Part shown: in pieces, positions 58,509 through 64,000 of the stretch
Numbering within the stretch: the stretch's first letter is position 1
Layout of the letters: each line of letters starts with the position of its first letter
Program-made: the position numbers and the translations under genes
Source: Amycolatopsis sp. NBC_00345
GTDB lineage: Bacteria; Actinomycetota; Actinomycetes; Mycobacteriales; Pseudonocardiaceae
Direction: 5' to 3'
DNA length: 64,000 bases
Assembly (NCBI RefSeq): GCF_036116635.1
Contig: NZ_CP107995.1
Location: 1,798,001 to 1,862,000, forward strand
Notes under the pieces: model-generated
What the model was told of the DNA's origin: nothing
The model's input: only the letters and a program-made list of their open reading frames with translations
Database searches by the model: none

Positions 58509-61336
58509 TCGACTGCACCGACGAACGCCGCCGCGCCGAAGTACGGGCGCGCGAGCGCAACGGGATCGACGCGGTGAGTGTGAGCGACGACCGCCGCACC
58601 CTCACCGTGCTCTTCTTCGGCCAGGCGCCGGAAGAACTGGCCCCGGCGAACTTCCGGATCGACGGCGGCCGCCGGATCACCGGGATCGAGGTCGTCTCGG
58701 CCGAGGTCTGCACGGGCGCCGACCCGGATTTCGCGGACGGCGTGCGGCTGACCGTGGACCGCGCCGGGGACCTGTCCACTTATCGGCTGTGTGTGGTGGA
58801 AACCGGTCCGGACGGCAAACCGGGCACCAGGCCGTACCCGGGCTTCGACCCGCGGTACGCCTGCGCGGACTTCACCTTCACCGCCTGCGGCGACCTCGAC
58901 TGCGCGCCGGCCGAGGACTGTCCACAACCGGCTGTGCCCGGCCCGGAAATCGACTACCTGAGCAAGGATTACGCGAGCTTCCGCCAGTTGATGCTGGACC
59001 GGCTGAGCCTGACCATGCCGTCCTGGACCGAACGGCACGTGCCGGACGTCGGGATCGCGCTCGTGGAACTGCTCGCCTACGAGGGCGACCGGCTCAGCTA
59101 CCAGCAGGACGCGGTGGCGACCGAGGCGTACCTGGACACCGCGCGCCTGCGAGTGTCCGTCCGCCGGCACGCCCGCCTCGTGGACTACTTCGTGCACGAC
59201 GGGTGTTCCGCGCGGGCCTGGGTGTGCCTCGAAGCGGACGAGGAGGTGCCGCTGCCGCAAGGCGCGTTCCGGTTCGCCGCCCTGCCCGCCGGGGTACTCG
59301 CGGACGAGGGCCCGGTGCTGCAGCAGAGCGATCTCGACCGGCCCGGCCTGCCGGAGTACGAGGTGTTCGAGCCGGTGCACGCAGAACCCGTGCTGCTGCG
59401 CCCCGCGCACAACCGGATTTCCCTGTGGACCTGGGGCGACCACGATTGCTTCCTGCCCAAGGGCGCTACTTCGGCGACTCTCGCCGACACCGATCGTGGG
59501 CTGTGCTTGACCGCCGGGGACGTGCTGGTCTTCGAGGAACTGGTCGGCGTGAAGAGCGGGGTGGCCGCGGACGCCGACCACACGCACCGGCAGGCGGTCC
59601 GGCTGACGTCGGTCACCGAGACCACCGACGAGCTGTACTGCCAGCCGTTGCTCGAAATCACCTGGGCCCGCGAGGACGCGCTGACGTTCCCGTTGTGCGT
59701 CAACGCGCGCGGCGGCGCGGACTGCACCGACTACGAGGTCGGCGTCGCGCGCGCCAACGTGGTGCTGGTCGAGCACGGCGCCCGGATCGACTGGTGCGGC
59801 GGTGCGCCCGAGCAGCACGACGTGCCGCCGCCCGAGGGGACCGAGCCGGGCTGCCCGGACCCGGTCGGCTTCGGCTGTCCCGACGAGGCCCGCCCGGCCC
59901 AGCGGCCGGGTTATCCGCCGTTGCCGGTGCGGTTCCGGCCGGCGCTGAAGCATCAGCCGGTCACGCAGAGCGCGCCGTTCCCGCTGCCCGCCGATGTCGC
60001 GGCCGCGCAGGCCCGGTGGCTGGTCGCGCTGCCCGATCGCGTCCGCGCCCGGCTGACCGGACTGTGGCGGGCCGGCGAGCCGCTGTCCGATGTGGACATC
60101 GCCTTCGTCACGACTCTGTTCGGCGCCAAGCTGATGGCGAAGCTCGAACTCCGCAGGCACCCCCGGCGGGCGCTGCGGTACCTGCTCGCCCGATTCGACG
60201 ACCTGCTGGAGGCCAAGCTGGCCCGGGTGCATCGGCTGATCCGCCGGGCCCGCGCCGGCTACGTGCTCACCGAGGCGAACGAGGGCTGGGAGATCGGCCA
60301 GAGCTGGGGCGTCGAAGAAGGCGAAGCGCTCGACGAGCACAGCGCGGCTTTCCGTGGTGCGGCCGGCCTGGCGACGCAGCCGGATCCCCGGGTCGCGCTC
60401 CCCGCCGTCACGGTGACCGATCGCGACGGGGAAGTCTGGCTGCCTCAACGAGATCTGCTCGACAGCGGCCCGGCCGACCGCGTCTTCGTCGGCGAGCTCA
60501 CCGACACCGGTGCGGTGGTGCTGCGGTTCGGCGACGGCCGTAACGGCGCCGAGTACCCGCTGGGTGGCACGCTGACCGCGTCGTTGCGGGCCGGCACCGG
60601 CCTGGCCGGCAACGTCGGCCGGGAGGCGATCAACCGGGTCGTGCTCTGCCGGACCTCCCTGTCGGGCATCCGCGTGGTGCGCAACCCGTTGCCCGCCACC
60701 GGAGGCGCCGATCCGGAACCGGTGTCCGAGGTCCGGTCGCGGGCGCCGCAGGAGGCCCGGCACCGGCTGCTGCGGGCGATCACGGCGGACGACTACGCGA
60801 CGCTCGCCGGGCAAGACCCGGGTGTGCAACGGGCCGCGGCCGACTTGCGGTGGACCGGCAGCTGGTACGAGGCGCAGGTCGGGCTGGACCCGCTCGGCAC
60901 GGAGGTCGCCCCGGACTGGCTGCTCGACGAGGTCCGCGTGGGGCTCTACCCGTACCGCCGGATCGGCCACGACCTCGCCGTGTCGAGTGCGACGCTGGTG
61001 CCGCTCGACCTCGCGCTGCACGTCGAGGTCCTGTCCGACTACCTCGCCGGGCACGTGCGGGCGGCGCTGCGGCGGGCGCTGGCGGGCTTCTTCGCGCCGG
61101 ACAACCTGACCTTCGGCACCCCGGTCCGGGTCAGCCAGGTGGTCGCCGTGGTGGCCGCGGTACCGGGCGTCCGGCACGCCGAGGTGACCCGGCTGCAGCG
61201 GCAGTTCGGCCCGCCGGGCACCGCGCTCGACACCGGCGTGCTGCCGATCGGGCCACTCGAAGTGGCGCAACTGGACGACGATCCGAGCCGGCCCGAGAAC
61301 GGGCTGCTCACCCTCGACCTGGCAGGTGGGCGATGA
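58505..61336 (+). CDS. Baseplate J/gp6-like wedge protein (Afp11-like)
   Basis: 943 residues, annotated in related loci as putative baseplate assembly protein. The motif EIDYLSKDYASFRQLMLDRL and DVGIALVELLAYEGDRLSYQ is the hallmark of eCIS gp6-like proteins. The J-like core is in the C-terminal third (LRAGTGLAGNVGREAINRVV, then DYATLAGQDPGVQRAAADLR). The N-terminal 150 residues (NFRIDGGRRITGIEVVSAEV) form an extra beta domain, and nine or more Cys are clustered near 105-140 and 430-460. GTG 58505 overlaps the gp25 stop. Confidence 0.93.
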   Translation: MIDCTDERRRAEVRARERNGIDAVSVSDDRRTLTVLFFGQAPEELAPANFRIDGGRRITGIEVVSAEVCTGADPDFADGVRLTVDRAGDLSTYRLCVVETGPDGKPGTRPYPGFDPRYACADFTFTACGDLDCAPAEDCPQPAVPGPEIDYLSKDYASFRQLMLDRLSLTMPSWTERHVPDVGIALVELLAYEGDRLSYQQDAVATEAYLDTARLRVSVRRHARLVDYFVHDGCSARAWVCLEADEEVPLPQGAFRFAALPAGVLADEGPVLQQSDLDRPGLPEYEVFEPVHAEPVLLRPAHNRISLWTWGDHDCFLPKGATSATLADTDRGLCLTAGDVLVFEELVGVKSGVAADADHTHRQAVRLTSVTETTDELYCQPLLEITWAREDALTFPLCVNARGGADCTDYEVGVARANVVLVEHGARIDWCGGAPEQHDVPPPEGTEPGCPDPVGFGCPDEARPAQRPGYPPLPVRFRPALKHQPVTQSAPFPLPADVAAAQARWLVALPDRVRARLTGLWRAGEPLSDVDIAFVTTLFGAKLMAKLELRRHPRRALRYLLARFDDLLEAKLARVHRLIRRARAGYVLTEANEGWEIGQSWGVEEGEALDEHSAAFRGAAGLATQPDPRVALPAVTVTDRDGEVWLPQRDLLDSGPADRVFVGELTDTGAVVLRFGDGRNGAEYPLGGTLTASLRAGTGLAGNVGREAINRVVLCRTSLSGIRVVRNPLPATGGADPEPVSEVRSRAPQEARHRLLRAITADDYATLAGQDPGVQRAAADLRWTGSWYEAQVGLDPLGTEVAPDWLLDEVRVGLYPYRRIGHDLAVSSATLVPLDLALHVEVLSDYLAGHVRAALRRALAGFFAPDNLTFGTPVRVSQVVAVVAAVPGVRHAEVTRLQRQFGPPGTALDTGVLPIGPLEVAQLDDDPSRPENGLLTLDLAGGR

Positions 61337-64000
61337 GCTGTTCGTGTGGCTGCGGCACCCCGGCCGCCGCGATGACCCCCGCTTCGACATACAACCGGCC
61401 GGGGCTGCCCGCGCTGTCGGCCCGGATCGGCACGCACAGCCAGTTCCGGGAGACGATGCTGGCCCGGATCGCGAGCCGGCCGGCCCTGGCGCGGCTGACC
61501 ACGCGGGAGCCGGACGACCCGGCGATCGCGCTGCTGGACTGCTGGGCGATGGTCGGCGACGTGCTGACCTTCTACCAGGAGCGGCTCGCGAACGAGGGCT
61601 ACCTGCGCACCGCGGCCGAGCCGGAATCCTTGATACACCTCGGCAAGCTGGTCGGCTACACGCCGCGGCCCGCGCTTTCCGCGACCACCCATCTCGCGTT
61701 CACGCTCGATCCCGGCACGAAATCGGTGATCCCGGCCGGCTCGGGCGCGAAGAGCGTGCCCGGGCAGAACCAGCTGCCGCAGAGCTTCGAGACCATCGAC
61801 GACCTGACGGCCCGCGAGGAGTGGAACACCCTGCAGGTCGCGCAGAACGAACCGGTGGACCTGGACGGGAACTCCGCCCAGGGGATCCGGCAGATCGGCG
61901 TCGAGGGCACCTCGGCCAACCTGAAGACCGGGGACCGGCTGCTGTTCCTGTTCGGCTCGCACAACCCGGTGGTCCGCACCGTCGAGCTGGCCACTGTGGA
62001 CTTCACGGCCGGCCGGACCACGGTCACGCTGACCGTGCCGGACGGTGACCTCAACGAGCTGAACCAGGCGATCGTCGACCTCGCCAAGGCGATCGGCACG
62101 GCTTTGGACGCGAAGCACACGTCGCCGTGGACGGCCGACTCGGCCGAACTGCTGACGACCGCCCAGGCGTATCTGGCGGAACTCGATCCCCGGCCGGACG
62201 TGACCGTGGTGCCGTACCAGCTGGTGCGCACCGCCCAGCAGCTGAGCACGGACCTGCCCGAGGACGCGGCGATCGCCGGGGCGCACGCCGGCTGCTCGGT
62301 CCAGGACTGGTACGACGGCCCCGTGCGGCAGGTCGTCGTATCCGCTACGGACCTGCTGAAGCTGATCCTCGAGACCACGCGGGGAACCGACTACGAGACC
62401 GCGTACCTCAAGCAGCTCGCGCACGATCTGTTCTGCCCGCCGCAGGAGTTCCTGGCCCGCGCGGACGGCCGGGCGCCGATGGCGGACATCCCGTGCGGCG
62501 GCGAGCCCTGCCCGGGCTGCTGCGACCGGGCTACCGCGCTCATCGCGCTCACGCCGGTGCTGCCGTGGCTGCGCCGGGACCCGTCGCGGCCGCCGCGCCG
62601 GGCGATCGAGCTCAAGTCCACAGTGGACGATCTCTTCCGGCCCGACTCCGACGTGCACCCGAAGCTGCTCATCGCGGCCGACCCCCGGCTCGGGCCGAGT
62701 CTGCACAAGGCGTGGGCGAACCAGCGGATCGCGCCGCCGCCGCAGCTGTCCGGCCTGCAGGTGCTGCGGCTGAAGGCGGTGACGATCGAGACTCCGGCGG
62801 GGACCTCGGCCCCGGACGGCACCACCGTGCTCTACCTGGACAACGTCTACGACGGGATCGCCAGGGACAGCTGGGTCGTGCTCGACCCGGGCACGGACCC
62901 CGAAGCCCCCATTCTGGAGTCGTCCCCGGTGCAGGTCGTGTCGGCCGCCCAGGCGTCGGTCGACATCACGGTGAAGGATGCCTCCGGCACGCCGAAGCCG
63001 GTGGGCACCAAGCAGGTCACCGTGCTGACCGTGCGCGTGACGTTGAATAACGCGCTGCCGGCGGGCACCGTCGTGTGGGCCCAGGGCGAATCGCTCACCG
63101 CGCTCGGCGACCCGATCACCCTCGACGTCGGCGGGGACGAGATCGAGCTGGGCCGGCTCTACGAAGGGCTGCGGCCGGGCCGGTGGCTGGTGGTTTCCGG
63201 CGAGCGCACCGACGTCCCGCACACCAGCGGGATCCTGGCGAGCGAGCTGACCATGGTCGCCGGCATCCGGCAGCGGGTGGACCCGGACCGGCCGGGCGCG
63301 CAGGTGCGCACCTACCTGGCACTGGCCACCACGCTGTCGTACCAGTACCGCCGCACCGCGGTGACGCTCTACGGCAACGTCGTGGCCGCCGACCAGGGGG
63401 AGACCCGCACCGAGGTGCTCGGCAGCGGCGATCCGGGCGCGGCCGGCCAGACGTTCCCGCTGCGGCAGATCACCGCGGACAACCCGCTGACGTTCCTGCC
63501 GTCCGCCAACGCGCTCGGCGCGGACAGCACGCTCACCACCCGCGTGTCCGGCGTGCGCTGGCACGAGACGGACGGGCTGGTCTGGTCCGGCCCGGCCGGG
63601 CACGACTACGAGGAGGTCGTCGCCACGGACGGGGCCCGTTCGGTCCGGTTCGGCGACGGCGTGCACGGCGCCCGCGTGCCGGCCGGGGTGGAGAACGTGA
63701 CCGCGGCCTACCGGGTCGGCGCGGGCCACAGCGGCAACGTCGACGCCGGGCAGATCAACCAGCTGACCGGCCGGGCGCCCGGCGTGCGGTCGGTGACCAA
63801 CCCGCTCGCCTCCGGCGGGGGAGCCGACGGAGACGGCCCGGCGGACGCCCGGGGCACCATCCCGTTGCGGATGCTCGCCCTCGACCGGCTGCTGTCGGTC
63901 CGCGACTACGAGGACTTCACCCGCGCCCGGGCCGGGATCGGCAAGGCCTCGGCGGTGAAGCTGTCCGCCGGCGGGCAGCGGGTCGTGCACGTCACCATCG
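61333..64000 (+). CDS. Second baseplate J/gp6-like protein, truncated by window end (Afp12-like)
   Basis: An open frame of at least 889 codons from ATG 61333, which overlaps the previous stop (ATGA), to the window end without a stop. It starts with a Cys cluster (SCSCGCGTP). It then has PDDPAIALLDCWAMVGDVLT and FYQERLANEGYLRTAAE, the same family core as its neighbour. Near the end are a J-type stretch VRFGDGVHGARVPAGVENVT and AGHSGNVDAGQINQLTGRAP, then RDYEDFTRARAGIGKASAV. Two such wedge proteins in tandem are normal for eCIS. Tape-measure and remaining genes should lie downstream. Confidence 0.93.
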   Translation, partial: MSCSCGCGTPAAAMTPASTYNRPGLPALSARIGTHSQFRETMLARIASRPALARLTTREPDDPAIALLDCWAMVGDVLTFYQERLANEGYLRTAAEPESLIHLGKLVGYTPRPALSATTHLAFTLDPGTKSVIPAGSGAKSVPGQNQLPQSFETIDDLTAREEWNTLQVAQNEPVDLDGNSAQGIRQIGVEGTSANLKTGDRLLFLFGSHNPVVRTVELATVDFTAGRTTVTLTVPDGDLNELNQAIVDLAKAIGTALDAKHTSPWTADSAELLTTAQAYLAELDPRPDVTVVPYQLVRTAQQLSTDLPEDAAIAGAHAGCSVQDWYDGPVRQVVVSATDLLKLILETTRGTDYETAYLKQLAHDLFCPPQEFLARADGRAPMADIPCGGEPCPGCCDRATALIALTPVLPWLRRDPSRPPRRAIELKSTVDDLFRPDSDVHPKLLIAADPRLGPSLHKAWANQRIAPPPQLSGLQVLRLKAVTIETPAGTSAPDGTTVLYLDNVYDGIARDSWVVLDPGTDPEAPILESSPVQVVSAAQASVDITVKDASGTPKPVGTKQVTVLTVRVTLNNALPAGTVVWAQGESLTALGDPITLDVGGDEIELGRLYEGLRPGRWLVVSGERTDVPHTSGILASELTMVAGIRQRVDPDRPGAQVRTYLALATTLSYQYRRTAVTLYGNVVAADQGETRTEVLGSGDPGAAGQTFPLRQITADNPLTFLPSANALGADSTLTTRVSGVRWHETDGLVWSGPAGHDYEEVVATDGARSVRFGDGVHGARVPAGVENVTAAYRVGAGHSGNVDAGQINQLTGRAPGVRSVTNPLASGGGADGDGPADARGTIPLRMLALDRLLSVRDYEDFTRARAGIGKASAVKLSAGGQRVVHVTI

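Noticed and set aside
61039..63990. 983-codon minus-strand frame at the window end
   Set aside because: It is antisense to the two baseplate proteins, which carry family motifs and coupled starts; the other strand has none.

Overview
This window is high-GC actinomycete DNA, most likely from an Amycolatopsis-like member of the Pseudonocardiales. That placement is inferred from strong third-position GC, modular type I PKS genes, SARP and LAL regulators, LLM oxidoreductases and palindromic intergenic elements. No rRNA, tRNA, CRISPR array or replication origin was recognised.

Region 1 (2-17088, + strand) is the end of a modular polyketide synthase cluster. It holds the tail of one PKS (ER-KR-ACP), a bimodular PKS (KS-AT-KR-ACP / KS-AT-DH-KR-ACP), a last PKS with only KS-AT-ACP, and an FAD monooxygenase. 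No thioesterase is present. A short IS5-type element (17126-18104) sits in the loop of a bidirectional terminator that separates the monooxygenase from a convergent MFS exporter. The exporter is divergent from a TetR repressor, with an operator over the promoter.

Region 2 (20500-38287) is mixed accessory DNA: a secreted ricin-like protein, two large SARP/NB-ARC/TPR regulators, a secreted M23-type peptidase with FG-GAP-like repeats, an LLM monooxygenase with a P450, a tightly coupled LLM plus peptide-type ABC transporter operon behind a SARP-like operator, a decayed FAD oxidase, and a secreted trypsin-like protein.

Region 3 (38439-41789) is a minimal RiPP locus. A 53-residue precursor with an FDLDV leader motif and a single C-terminal Cys lies 3 bp upstream of a full-length LanB dehydratase. 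No LanC, protease or transporter is adjacent.

Region 4 (42364-64000, running off the end) begins with a LAL-type LuxR regulator. It continues as an extracellular contractile injection system (eCIS): a DUF4157 putative effector, a small SARP, sheath, tube, hub chaperone, DUF4255 protein, AAA+ ATPase, tube-cap and LysM proteins, hub, spike, PAAR-like tip, gp25 and two baseplate J/gp6-like proteins. Most genes overlap by 4 bp, so they probably form one operon. Three eCIS promoters share a direct repeat of GTGACG at 11-bp spacing, 8 bp before a -10-like box. This is the geometry used by SARPs, and a small SARP is encoded inside the locus.
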